Made by a program: the position numbers and the translations under genes | Notes under the pieces: generated by a model | Told to the model about the DNA's origin: nothing | Database searches by the model: none | The model's input: only the letters and a program-made list of their open reading frames with translations | Shown here: positions 12,052 to 24,534 of the stretch, in pieces | How the letters are laid out: each line of letters opens with the position of its first letter | Numbering within the stretch: the first letter of the stretch is position 1 | Source: Trileptium ribeirensis | Lineage: Eukaryota; Nematoda; Enoplea; Enoplida; Thoracostomopsidae | Direction of reading: 5' to 3' | DNA: 64,000 bases | Assembly (NCBI GenBank): GCA_030248225.1 | Contig: JASANE010012846.1 | Coordinates: 1-64,000 of the forward strand

Positions 12052-15000
12052 TCATGGAAGGACATATTTAACTGCCTGAGTCACAGTTTCACTTTTGCAG
12101 CTGCAATATCCCGTGCAACAAGACGTTCCGCGTCCAATATCAGATTTAAAAATTTCTTCCAAAAATATATTAGCCACGCGACGAGCGAACTGAGAGAGAC
12201 CCTGACACTGCTGCAAATTACATAATACAGCAACAACAAAACCCTCATTATACATACAACATTCGTTTTCAATTAGACCACTGTCAGTTGTTCCATCTTG
12301 AGTGGACTTAAATACCAGTCATATTTGTTTTGGGACACAGCTGTCTTCCAACAACCCCAGGAGGTATTATAAGCAAAATAGATGAAGCGCCAACAGCTGC
12401 GCCCGTATGCCAAACACGTCCAATTCGTTCAACAATATCAGACGCCGAATGATCAGGCGCGACAGCGAACCAGCCAAGGCCATTGTTACTAATATTTTTC
12501 TGTTGAACTAATATTGTTATTATTTTTATTACTTGCTGTATATTTATTATCGTCATTTTTTAAAATATTTTTATCATTGTTCTCCCCTGGTGTGAACCGC
12601 ATTGTTTTGACAGTTGACAACATTTTGTGAGACATTGAACTGTTAGTAGCATGACAGCGACATTGACATCTATTACAATGCGACGTTAACACAGGTTCGG
12701 GGTCTTCACCGCAAGCTGGTGTCCAACATTCAATGACAATATTTTGACAAAACAGCATTTTTGTCGTCCGGAAATTTTCCCAGACCACGACTGCTACAAA
12801 AGCAACGATTTGAGTCAATCCAAATTTGAGCAAATTTAACGAGATCATGAACGGTTGAGTGAATCCCGCCACCAGCCCACTTGTGCGAGCAGTTCACCGA
12901 AGGCACATTTTCCAGCACAGAGGAGAACATCGCAATTTTTTGTCTGCTGATAATACCTAAATCACCGTACAAATTATTAACTCAATTTAAAAATCTAGTG
13001 CGGTTTTATGGCATATAGTTTTAGGTTTATTTTCAAACCGGTATTTTTATTATATTACAAACATTATAAAACTTGTAAGCCCTCTATGTTTTATTGCTAT
13101 ATTTATAGCTATTCTGTATCGAATTGACGCATAAGGTAAATTTTAGATTTCACACATAACTGTATTCTCTTGAATAGATATTCTAGCCTAATAAGTCATC
13201 TTATACAGCCAACATAGTGCTACAAAATTATATATAATGCTTTGATATATGACTACATTAAGATGCAAATTTGGATCAAAATCTTTTGAAAAAGACCTTG
13301 ACACCCAAAATAAGTAGGGAAACTAATAGTCCCTCCATAACCACTTCAGCTATATCGTGAAATTAAACTGGTGTAAAGTTACTCAAGGGTGTGCTGCCAA
13401 ATTTCATTATTTACGTTGCAAGGGTTGGGACAAAATGTGTTTGAACTGCGTCCCCGTAGTGCAGGATACACTAATACTATTGTGTGTGCATCCGGTCCCA
13501 GCTAAAATAACTGTGCTGCTATTATCATTATGTACAGTGCATGATTGTGTCAACTCGGTCAAAATGTGTTTTTCAATGGGCTTATGAAACCCAAAAAACA
13601 CGAAAGTTAGACAAAAAGATGTAACAGCTCAGGCTGTATAGTATATGAGACCCAATATACACGAAAATATTCACGTCTGGCTGTTTTTGTAAAGCAAATC
13701 AGTGTCTGCTAGCTGTTTATCGTCTGTTACTCTTATGGTTTTGCAGTGGCAGGGTTGGCATTATAGTAGGTCGTGTTAATTTGCCCGTGTGGCCGAAAAT
13801 CCACGAAAACAGAATATATGAGCAACCTGAACAGAAATTTAGTCTCTATGCAGTTGTGCACTCTGCATTGTTATTGTGCTTACCTACACTTTAGTGTTGT
13901 ACCAGAAAATAAGTTTATAGATGAGCATGTGAGTACTTTAGTGAAATTAAGGAAAATTCACTTCTTTACCTGAAGCGAAAAAATTCGTTAATTTTTAACC
14001 ACATGGGAAAGTAAATTCCAAACATGAACTGGTAGAATTCAAAATTTACCCGGTGGTACCTAGAAAAGAGGGGTAAACACTTACACATACATCCATAGTT
14101 GACAAACCGGTACCATTACTATGGACTGTGTTTGACATTTTATTTCATTCTTCAGTGAACAATAAACGAAATTATGAGCCGAATAAAAGATGCCGCTAAC
14201 ATAGCTTACCTTGAGCGGTTCTGCGTGATTTGTAACTTTCTATCCAAAGCAGTGTCGTTCATACCAAGCGTATGAAATAGTTCAGTAAGCAGGTGATCGA
14301 ATCGCTTATTCATTACACCTTCAATGACAGCAGCGACAGCAGTCCAAGCGTGAGTACTATAATGAAATTTCGTTCCTAAACAACAATAGAGCTAATGAGT
14401 AAAGCACGACTTTTAGATTTCATGAGGCACCGTGCGAAATTATCAATAGTATGCCAGTCACACAGATACGTAAGAGACATATCAATCAAGTCGCTTCGCT
14501 GCATTTGAAAGAAGCTGTCTATATTGCTGCCAGAATGTGTTTTATGAAATAGCTCAATTTCTGGGGTTACATTCAATTTTAGTCAAAAATAATTCTAATA
14601 TGTGCAATAAACACCAGAGTTAAAACAAGCCATGCTATTAGAAATAAATTACGTTTAAGCAAAAAGCATCACATCGGGACTCAAATAATTCAACTAACCA
14701 TTTTACTAAGATTTCATCAATGCTATGTACCTGGTTCCGAAATGAGGTCGTCGTCTTGAAACAGCTGCATCGCTTTCGCTACACTATTGTATTCTTTTGT
14801 TAAATAATATTCCGGCTGTAAGAATTCGTCTTTAGTCCTTGATTTTACTTGACCACACTTATCACATTTCTGAAAACATTCAAATGAAGCGAAATTGCAC
14901 AAATTATATTAAAATGCTGACAATAATAATGAATCAGTTTCACCATTGACAGGTACCATGGCAAACACAAGTGAGAGCAATAGGCGACATTAGTACACAA

Positions 15001-18000
15001 ATAACAACACTGCGGCATCGCATCTCCACGTGTGGAAGCCCAAAATTGTCCCGCGCTACCTCTCATAAAATACAGTGACGAAAAGAATTAAAATCAAAGA
15101 TTCGCGAATACCAATTCTACTGCTTCTAATGTTCCACGAACCGATATTTAAAGATTTGCTTTTATTTATGTCCGTAACTGTAAGAATACCTTATTTTGTA
15201 ACAATGTTAATACAGTAATTGAAAGAAATGACTGTGGGATTACCAGCAAGCAAACTTCCAGCTAACATTGAACGCTACTCCAATAGTTTCCGAACCAAAA
15301 AAATTTTTCGAACAACATTTTGTCTTTTATTATATTAACAGTTTTTATTGCTTTGTGTTTTTTTAATTTTTCGTGCATTCAAATTCAAGAGGTATGGACC
15401 ACTGTTCGAACAGTTGTCAAACACGTCTAACAGCACCTTCGCATACATTTCGAACAAAAAAGTATGCATAGCTTTCGGATGAACGTTAAACAAGTCTCGA
15501 GCGACCAGCATTATATTTCTGACACAGACTAATTACAATATCGTTGCTGCAAGTAATGTTTCAATTCGATAACAATTATTATGAAAAATCAATGTTATAA
15601 CTATTCGACCAAGGGCCTGGAGAAATCACTATTTTATCACAACTACAGCAGTTTAACACTTTCATACGTTCACTATATTATCATGCTCATTAATATTATT
15701 AGCCACAACAGAATAATGTGCATCTCAACGGCACCACACGCAACTACGCACAGAGGTCATCGATTTTTATAAATTCATTAAAACAGTATTAAAATAGACA
15801 AACAGAAACTAAAGGTTTTTTGAGGCGTCACCATATTATTTTGTGCTAGCCACAGCGTCACACCAAAGTTTACGAATATACCCAGACGAACTAACAGCGA
15901 ACCCAAAATGGAAACTTGTGTAGAAAATCGTACAAAACTACTACTGTGTTGGCCTTGGTTCATTTCGAACACTGCCAAAATAATATTCATTTTTACTTAC
16001 TTCCGCGTTAATTTCAAGCACTGTTTGTAACTATCACGTAAACCTATTACTTAATTAAATAATAATTGTATAAGGACGTTCTTACTATAAAAATAAATGA
16101 AAACATAACACACGTCCGAACAAAACGAAACAACATCGAAAGCTTCTGATAACGATGAGTCACTAATATTCACTCGTGAAATCACAAGTATTCAATGTTA
16201 CGTCGATCAATAATACATTGTATACTAGTACTTAAAAACAAAACTATCAATCGCTGCTTTTAGTCCACTCGCAACATGATAAACTGCATATTGTGTTCAT
16301 TTTCATTATTTTATCAAAATGACGAAATATTAGCCCAGAAAGAAAATCATTTTAATGATTTTTGACGAAAACGCACCTGTTCTAATCTTTTGGATTCCAA
16401 CTCCTCTTTTTTGGAATAATGTCGTATTCCAGACATATGAGACACCAACATTCGCGTATTTATTGTTACCTTAAATCATATATATACATATATATTATAT
16501 ATAATAGCCATAAAATAGAATTTTATTATTTATCGTAGATACTTTTAAAAAGTGTTCGATCAAGGACTAGGTCGAAATGTGAATTTATTTTTATCGATTG
16601 CTGTAATGGCTTTGCTAATTCATCATATTCGTCTGAATGGAAACAAGTGCATGTCAACTTAGCCTTTAGAAAATGATGCTAGGGCAGTACATGCGTATAG
16701 TATAATGTATGAATTCTGCTTTAGCAAATTGCAGTAACCTTACAAAAATGAACAAAAGACCAAGTTTAATGTTATGTAACTCAATATACTGCCTGTATCC
16801 AATTCCGAAGGAAGCGTGGCTAATTGATGATTGTGATCACTGCTTATTAAAACTGCAAATAGTGATCTGTTGAAGCGGCGTTATATAGTGGTACAAATAC
16901 TCAATTTCAACAAATACTCCCCGCAAAACCTTTATATGAATATCGTTTATTTAAATACTAATTATTGATGCCATAAAGCCAACTGCGTTCTCCACTTTGT
17001 GCAGCGTTATTTGTTAGGCATCTTCATTATAAGTCCACAACATTCCACCAGTCAACATCTATTAACTATGTATATTTGACTTTGTAACGAACAAAGTCAA
17101 GATAAAATTTTGCATAAATTACAATAGTTGAACATTTTGTATTCGATTATTTGTATATTTATATGAGTTAATAAATGCATAATGAGTATATCACAAGCAG
17201 TGGGTTATGGTTTGTGTACAACTAAAGCGATGTTTTCATTTGCCGGTAAACAAAGCCATCCCTGGAAGGATTATGTTTACTCGACAAATAGTCTAAGTTA
17301 GTTTCGTCTGCTAACGCTGAAAATAATTTTTAACATCGGAACTCGCACAGAGATATATATAAATCCAAAAGCTAAACTGAAAGATTTTAGTACAATGAAA
17401 GAATGGAAAATAATTTTCCGCAGAAAATCATTGATGTCGTTTTATCTCTACACAGCGATGGAGAAAACTAAACGCCTAAAAAGCAGACGTTAAATACAAA
17501 CTGACGTAAATTCAAACAAAGGTGTCATGTTTGAGAACAAACGTTACCGCGCTAGTTTATGAACAGACGTAACCGCAAGCGAACTTTACAAAGTTTATTA
17601 ATATGAAAAGAACGTTATTACATTTGGTTTTTGCACCACTTATTGTGGTCCGTCACTGCATGTGCACGTAAACAGACAGAAACACGTCCAGATTAACATT
17701 TTAGTTAATCATAAAGGATATAGTGCCGAAAAATTTGTGTAGACACTATATTACAAAAAAATGTAACTAATCAAGCAATACTTTCTGCTTCATTTGAAAT
17801 ATTTTAAAACTGATTTACCTTAAATATATTGTAATGTCGCTTCTCCAGTCAATGTGCAAACCATCAAAGAAAAGTTTAGGCGAACAAATTGGTACATACA
17901 TATTTACCTGGGAATAACCGGAACCAAAAATTACCGGAACATGAAACAGCTACAGGAACTGTCCTTTTACACCGGATCCGGAACCTCGTTTTCGAAATTT

Positions 18001-19534
18001 ATATATATATAGTAGAACAGACGAAGGATGAAATGAAGTAACAATGGCTTTAAATGTCGTAGAATAACTTTTACATTAAACTTCGTGTATTACAATCATC
18101 ATTATTTCCTCTCGGGAATTTTGAAGAGACTGAGGAAGCTAATAAAGTATATATATTTATGAATCAGTGTGTGTTTGGATACTCTGGGCAAAGAAATGCC
18201 TTCTACTATACGGCCTTCGGTAAATTGCGTCAAACTGCATGTGCTTCTAACGCATGGAGCAAATACTAATGCTTTCGCTCTGTCTCCAACCGCCCTACCC
18301 CCGTTTACTGAACATACATTTAATTACATGTTATTCTGCCATGAAACTAAAAATTATTGTTTATATGGTTCTACAGAAATAAAATAAGGTAGATATAAAA
18401 TAACTTTTTGGTCAGTGGTCAGAGACTATGTCGATGATGGTGACTTTCTGATCAAAAAGTTACAAGTGAGACAAACCGTAATACTGCTCGCACAGTTTTA
18501 ATACATACAGTTCGTTCCAAGTGGCGTTCCCAAGGACGCAGTTCTAACTGCTTTGCAGAAATGTTAATTTACTCCAATGTAGACTGATTACAAAGCTTAC
18601 GAGCGCACTAGCTGGTGCTTCACACAATTTATGTTATACAAGCTTACACTTAAGCACTTCTAAATATTTCATGCTCTGTTACCGAGTCAGATCGGCTTAA
18701 TTCTAACACACACCGCAGACTTCTGAATGGGTAAAATAGCTGCTACAAGCATCGTCCTAGTTAACAAACTCCTGCATGGTCAACATGAAAAAATCCTACT
18801 GAAATTGTGTATCCTACTTACGTTTCGCATGGCAATTTGTTGAGTTAATCTTTTCTTTTGCTCGGCTGTCTTTGGAACTTGATCGTTATGTATGTGTTAC
18901 ATGTTTGGACCGCAGATGAAGCAAAAACTGTGGACAATTATAAACAAAATTTTTAAACCGGTATGGTTTTTGTCTTTTACCGGAACCGCAACCGGGGCGC
19001 GGTTTTCGCCAGTACCGGAGGTTACTCCCTGATATTTATATATATATATCAATAATTATGTAATAGACATCACCAGTATTACTGAAATTTAACCCACATA
19101 GTAGGTTTTAATATATTCATCATCGCACAACACCGTCGTTGCTGTTCTTAGCAAAGTTGAATATCTCACAAAAAAGTTTGTTGTAAATTATATTTTTCAC
19201 ACTTGATCTTCATAAATATGTTTTGGGGACCGCTATTGGGTACTTCCCAAAAATTCTATGGAGCGTATTTATTGCTAAATAAAAAAATTTTCCTATTTTA
19301 AAAGTAGGTGCATTATTCACAATTCATTAAAATGATTCCAAACCTCTTTTTCATCAACTTTTTTAACAGGAAAATTAGGCACATATTTTTGGATCGGAGT
19401 GTCGAGATCGAGCTTTCTTGAGTCAACTAGCTGCGAAACAAGCGTCATTGTAACCGGCTTTGAAATGCTAGCAATTCGCATCACAGAGTCTGACGTACAC
19501 GGAACACAATTCTCGACGTCAGCCCATCCAATTC
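12052..19534 (-). pseudogene. LACTB: LACTB-like gene, arm 1 copy with frame-disrupted last exon
   Basis: The same five exons appear in reverse: 19344-19534, 16377-16469, 14731-14869, 14210-14375 and 12052-12956. The first four keep exact lengths and splice sites and appear open. The last exon differs from arm 2 by five indels: +1 near 12930, -2 near 12745, +6 near 12595, +1 in an A run near 12496, +1 in a T run near 12313. All but the +6 shift the frame, so the SxxK serine exon is intact but the HTG part cannot be read in frame with it. Two of the indels are homopolymer-length changes, which can be sequencing error. So this is either a genuine broken copy or a poorly polished alternative haplotype. 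Confidence 0.8.
17908..19031. mobile_element. Non-autonomous hAT-like element B (arm 1)
   Basis: This is the mirror copy of 25039-26165. It starts CTGGGAATAACCGG after atatttac (17900-17907) and ends GGTTACTCCCTG before atatttat (19032-19039). The length is nearly the same (1124 bases), and the same mismatch in the flanking duplication is present. The insertion therefore predates the separation of the two arms. Confidence 0.84.
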
Positions 19535-20257
19535 CTGTAATGGAGAGAAACGAATTAGAATCATAAATACGAATTTTTTTAAATCCTTTAGAAATATACT
19601 TGCACATGTGGTTATGGGTGTAATACCTCACGATTGTTACACTAGCCAGGTGCCTGGCTAATGGAACGGACATTTAATTTGCGAATTTTCTTAATGGAAT
19701 ATATACCCGTGTAAATTTCAGTGTGTGCATTAAAATATTTTTCACAAAGCCACTTCATTTCAACAAGTGTCGGAAAAATTCCTGATAATTACAAATCATT
19801 GCAGTCACAGTTTTAAATTTCAACTAAGATAACTACTTTTAAGGTATATGCTCCAATGCCATTATTTACGTATCGATAAGTAACAAATTCAAAGTAACAT
19901 TTTGAAACTTACTTGCTTATTTTGTATCCTGGGAAACGAGTTATGCTTCAACAAAAAAGAGTGCGATATATTTATCAATAGAAAATAGTTTGACTTAGTT
20001 TTTGTATCTTAAAATAAGAAAGTTAAATGGATATCCGCACATGGTGCATATTTAAGAGTGCTTAAAGATGAAATAATCCGTTCAAAATGTGTGCTGCCCA
20101 TTAATTCGATATTGACAAGTTACGAAACTAAGCAGGAATTATGAAACAGAATTACTCTGGATATAACATCAAAACCACATAAATAGTTTCTAGCACATGG
20201 CTTCTGATGGAATGTTTTGTGTTTTACAGTTAGATTGTTGGTTTCCCATTTTTTGTT

Positions 20258-20739
20258 GCAAATACGCAACTAAAGCTAAAATTGGCACATACACGATATA
20301 ATAATTCAAATACCAAACAAAATTAAAACTAAGTAAACCAAATTTTAATACCATAAAGGCAAGTTGAAACGAAATGCTTAAATAATTATGCTAGACAGTC
20401 TTAAAATGTACAACCACGCACAACAATATCTTTGTACTCGCAGAAACGACTGTCGCCTTGCGAGCAAGCGAACATTGTGCAAGCAGTGACATAACATGGT
20501 GTGGGAACAAGTCGTTTGTTACTGGTACTGTAAAACGATAAGAATGTATAGTCACTTTGGTGAAAAAAACGACACTTGGCACTCTTCGTGCGTGGAGTTC
20601 CAGCTATGATATACAATTGAGGTTTTTTGGTTTATCGGTATTATAGACCACGCAAACACTTAATTTATGGCCGAAATAAGTGTGACCCTACATGATTCTC
20701 CACACAGTTTAGCTGCAAACATAAAGGAAACCAAACTGA
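20258..20739. other. Block of apparent perfect identity between arms (arm 1 side)
   Basis: This is the partner of 23333-23819. The same 71-codon ORF lies on the minus strand at 20401-20616. See the matching entry for content. Confidence 0.5.
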
Positions 20740-21610
20740 ATAGTTACAAAACGTCTAAAATTAGTTACACATTCCACGGTTGACTCATACAGCAAGAATC
20801 AACGTGTGCACCTGTGTCGTTTTTTCATCTATTTTCTGGTGTCGTATTTTTTACCAAACTGACAATATATATTCAAAAAATCTCAGATAGACATTAAAAC
20901 ATCAAGCAGGTCGAATATTCCATTGTCAAAAGCAGCAGAGTTTTTCTAAATTAACAAAACCTAGCAATCAAGATTACAAATGAAACTTTAAGTTGCTTAA
21001 GCAATTTCTGCATTACTATATGCAATGCGCGAGCAACTTAATGTGACTTCGCTAAGTTCTATTTAGCTATTTTACATAAAATTGTTACGGAACGCGAAAT
21101 TCGGCGCCAAAACTGTTCACGACACACTGCTCTGCGAATGATATAAAAAGATTTAATGTTCGTGAAAATGCAAAGGAAATGTATAATCTAATTTATAAGA
21201 ACGAAAATTTATTAAATTTCAATTTATTAGGGTTTATTTGTGAACACCAAAAACTAAACCATCGGGATAAATTTTATTTTATCACTTTACTATTGCATTA
21301 AATTTGTTGGCTAGTATCTGAATGATCCAGACACAAAGTTGATAGGTATTAAACAACCGGTTTTCTGCAAATTGAAAAGCAGCAAAATTGTGTTCGAAAA
21401 AACCATCATTTCCGGCATGTATATGACTTTGTTAAGTTTTGGTTATCCAAACTCAGTACTTTTCCGTAACAAGGGTATCGGTTATTACAAAATATGGTTG
21501 ATGCGGTCACATTAAGTTTACTAGCGCATAAATGTTTTGAACATACCACATTGCCATAAAACTTTTCGGTTATAGCTGACGGCAATGGCTATGCCCGTTG
21601 AACCACTAAC

Positions 21611-21766
21611 CTCCTACAAAGCAATATACATGTGTGTACGTAGGTGCAGTAGCTGTTACAACCTCGAAAAAAGATGGCTCTTCGGTGCTTGAGATTATTT
21701 GAATTCCGGGTTTCCGGTACATGAAAGGCTGAGACCATTGGCCTCCCTTCCAGTAAGCCATAATCC
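21611..21766 (-). other. Exon-like open segment near palindrome centre (arm 1)
   Basis: This mirror of 22303-22458 has the same length, acceptor and donor, with MYRKPGI in place of MYRKTGI. The product is not recognised. If it is a coding exon, the two copies would be transcribed away from each other, starting less than 550 bases apart. Confidence 0.35.
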
Positions 21767-21952
21767 CTGAAATATTTAGTTTTGTCCCACCAATATTTCG
21801 CTTTTTCACGAACACAATTAAAATTTACAGAATTTAGGCATATGTTGTACACTTATCTCATATATTATGCTAACGCAGACATGGAAATAAACGATACTTA
21901 TATACAAAAACGTACATTTATACTGTGTTATTCATTAAGGATTCGATTTGGC

Positions 21953-22114
21953 CATATATCGTGCATTGTAGCTTGTAGGTATCCGTTGTTCTGTTATATA
22001 TGTTTTGTATCGCACTTTGCGATATAATGCTATTGCGGCGAGCGGAGTACGTTTTAGTATTAAAACCCTATTTAAATGGATTTTCCTATCCCCGAGAGGC
22101 CCCAATAATTTTGA
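21953..22114. other. Unique spacer at palindrome centre
   Basis: Homology between the arms fades at 21952 and 22115, and the roughly 160 bases between them do not pair with each other when one half is reverse-complemented. The only symmetry seen is a small hairpin, tatcgca-ctt-tgcgata, near 22008-22025. There is no ORF, no terminal inverted repeat and nothing resembling a sequencing adapter. This is the junction any assembly check should target. Confidence 0.85.
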
Positions 22115-22302
22115 GCCCAATCAAATCCTTAATGAATAACACAGTATAAATGTACGTTTTTGTATATAAGTATCTTTTTATCTCATGTGTGCGTTAGCAT
22201 AATGTTATATGAGATCAAGTTACAACATATGCCTAAATTCTGTAAAATTTCGAATCGTGTTCGTGAAGCGAAACATTGGTGGGACAAAACTAAATATTTC
22301 AG

Positions 22303-22458
22303 GGATTATGGCTTACTGGAAGGGAGGCCAATGGTCTCAGCCTTTCATGTACCGGAAAACCGGAATTCAAATAATCTCAAGCACCGAAGAGCCATCTTTT
22401 TTCGAGGTTGTAACAGCTACCGCACCTACGTACACACATGTATATTGCTTTGTAGGAG
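22303..22458 (+). other. Exon-like open segment near palindrome centre (arm 2)
   Basis: A 156-base segment is bounded by a good acceptor (atatttcag) and a GTTAGT donor. It is open in the frame MAYWKGGQWSQPFMYRK to TYTHVYCFVGG. In that frame the arms differ by one synonymous change (acc/act) and one Thr/Pro change, while other frames change more. The ATG at 22308 has A at -3 and G at +4. It begins and ends in phase 1, so it could splice to the LACTB exon at 24535, but its sequence does not resemble the LACTB N-terminal region. I do not recognise the product. Confidence 0.35.
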
Positions 22459-23332
22459 GTTAGTGGAGCACCGGGCACAGTCATTGCCGTCAGCTATAAC
22501 CGAAAAGTTTTATGGCAATGTGGTATGTTCAAAACATTTATGCGCTAGTAAACTTAATGTGACCGCATCAACCATATTTTGTAATAACCGATACCCTTGT
22601 TACGGAAAAGTACTGAGTTTGGATAACCAAAACTTAACAAAGTAATATACATGCCGGAAATCATGGTTTTTTCGAAACAGAATTTTGCTGCTTTTCAATT
22701 TGCAGAAAACCGGTTGTTTAATACCTATCAACTTTGTGTCTGGATCATTCAGATACTAGCCAAACAAATTTAATGCAATAGTAAAGTGATAAATAAATCT
22801 ACCCTATGGTTTAGTTTTTGGTGTTCACAAATAAACCCTAATAAATTGAAAATTTAATAAATTTTCGTTCTTATAAATTAGATTATTACTTTTCCTTTTG
22901 CATTTTCACGAACATTAAATCTTTTTTTATCATTCGCAGAGCAGTGTGTCGTGAACAGTTTTGGCGCCGAATTTCGCGTTCCGTAACAATTTTATGTAAA
23001 ATAGCTAAATAGAACTTAGCGAAGTCACATTAAGTTGCTCGCGCATTGCATATAGTAATGCAGAAATTGCTTAAGCAACTTAAAGTTTCATTTGTAATCT
23101 TGATTGCTAGGTTTTGTTAATTTAGAAAAACTCTGCTGCTTTTGACAATGGAATATTCGACCTGCTTGATGTTTTAATGTCTATCTGAGATTTTTTGAAT
23201 ATATATTGTCAGTTTGGTAAAAAATACGACACCAGAAAATAGATGAAAAAACGACACAGGTGCACACGTTGATTCTTGCTGTATGAGTCAACCGTGGGAA
23301 TGTGTAATGTAATTGAGACGTTTCGCAACAAT

Positions 23333-23819
23333 TCAGTTTGGTTTCCTTTATGTTTGCAGCTAAACTGTGTGGAGAATCATGTAGGGTCACACTTATTTCG
23401 GCCATAAATTAAGTGTTTGCGTGGTCTATAATACCGATAAACCAAAAAACCTCAATTGTATATCATAGCTGGAACTCCACGCACGAAGAGTGCCAAGTGT
23501 CGTTTTTTTCACCAAAGTGACTATACATTCTTATCGTTTTACAGTACCAGTAACAAACGACTTGTTCCCACACCATGTTATGTCACTGCTTGCACAATGT
23601 TCGCTTGCTCGCAAGGCGACAGTCGTTTCTGCGAGTACAAAGATATTGTTGTGCGTGGTTGTACATTTTAAGACTGTCTAGCATAATTATTTAAGCATTT
23701 CGTTTCAACTTGCCTTTATGGTATTAAAATTTGGTTTACTTAGTTTTAATTTTGTTTGGTATTTGAATTATTATATCGTGTATGTGCCAATTTTAGCTTT
23801 AGTTGCGTATTTGCAACAA
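23333..23819. other. Block of apparent perfect identity between arms (arm 2 side)
   Basis: About 480 bases here match 20258-20739 with no difference that I could see by eye, while flanking DNA on both sides is visibly diverged. It contains an ORF of 71 codons (23456-23671, MYIIAGTPRTKSAKCRFF...) in which a ttttacag acceptor-like site precedes STSNKRLVPTPCYVTACTMF. Two frames are open, so coding status is uncertain. Confidence 0.5.
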
Positions 23820-24534
23820 ATAATGGTAAATCAAATACCGAACTGTAAAACACAAAACATTCCATCAGAAGCCATGTGCTAGAAACTATTTATGTGGTTT
23901 TGATGTTATATCCAGAGGAATTCTGTTTCATAATTCCCGCTTAGTTTCGTAACTTGTCAATATCGAATGAATGGGCACACATTTTGAACGGATTATTTCA
24001 TCTTTAAGCACTCTTTAATATGCACCATGTGCGAATATCCATTTAACTTTCTTGATTTTGAGATACAAAAACTAAGTCAAACTATTTTCGATTGATAAAT
24101 ATATCGCACTCTTTTTTGTTGAAGCATAACTCGTTTCCCAGGATACGAAATAAGCAAGTAAGTTTCAAAATGTTACTTGAATTTGTTACTGATCCATACG
24201 TAAATAATGGCATTGGAGCATATACCGTAAAAGTAGTTATCTTAGTTGAAATTTAAAACTGTGACTGCAATGATTTGTAATTATCAGGAAGTTTTCCGAC
24301 ACTTGTTGAACTGAAGTGACTTTGTGAAAAATATTTTAATGCACACACTGAAATTTACACGGGTATATATTCCATTAAGAAAATTCGTAAATTAAATGTC
24401 CGTTCCATTAGCCAGGCACCTGGCTAGTGTAACAATCGTGAGGTATTACACCCATAACCACATGTGCAAGTATATTTCTAAAGGATTTAAAAATTCGTAT
24501 TTATGAATCTTAAATTGTTCTCTTTCTATTACAG

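Larger units (their letters stand above)
1..21952. repeat. Arm 1 of giant inverted repeat
   Basis: Arm 1 is the reverse complement of 22115-43968. Checked anchors include 1/43968, 463/43506, 2182/41788, 12052/31997, 14869/29190, 16469/27593, 19534/24535 and 21603/22466. The sum of paired coordinates drifts only from 43969 to about 44069, so gene order and transposon insertions are shared and no large indel separates the arms. Differences are substitutions, homopolymer-length changes and short indels, with heavier divergence inside transposon remnants. The homology runs to the first base of the window, so the arm may continue further left. Confidence 0.97.

Noticed and set aside
21953..22114. 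Missed sequencing adapter as the cause of the palindrome
   Set aside because: The spacer does not look like a known hairpin adapter, and the arms differ by too many substitutions for one molecule read twice; a haplotype mis-join remains possible.
24414..24534. MSVPLARHLASVTIVRYYTH as a LACTB mitochondrial presequence read into the SxxK exon
   Set aside because: It looks presequence-like and is open in arm 1 (19317-19673), but arm 2 has a stop before the exon and a clear ttacag acceptor. The conserved GAPG region would also be missing.
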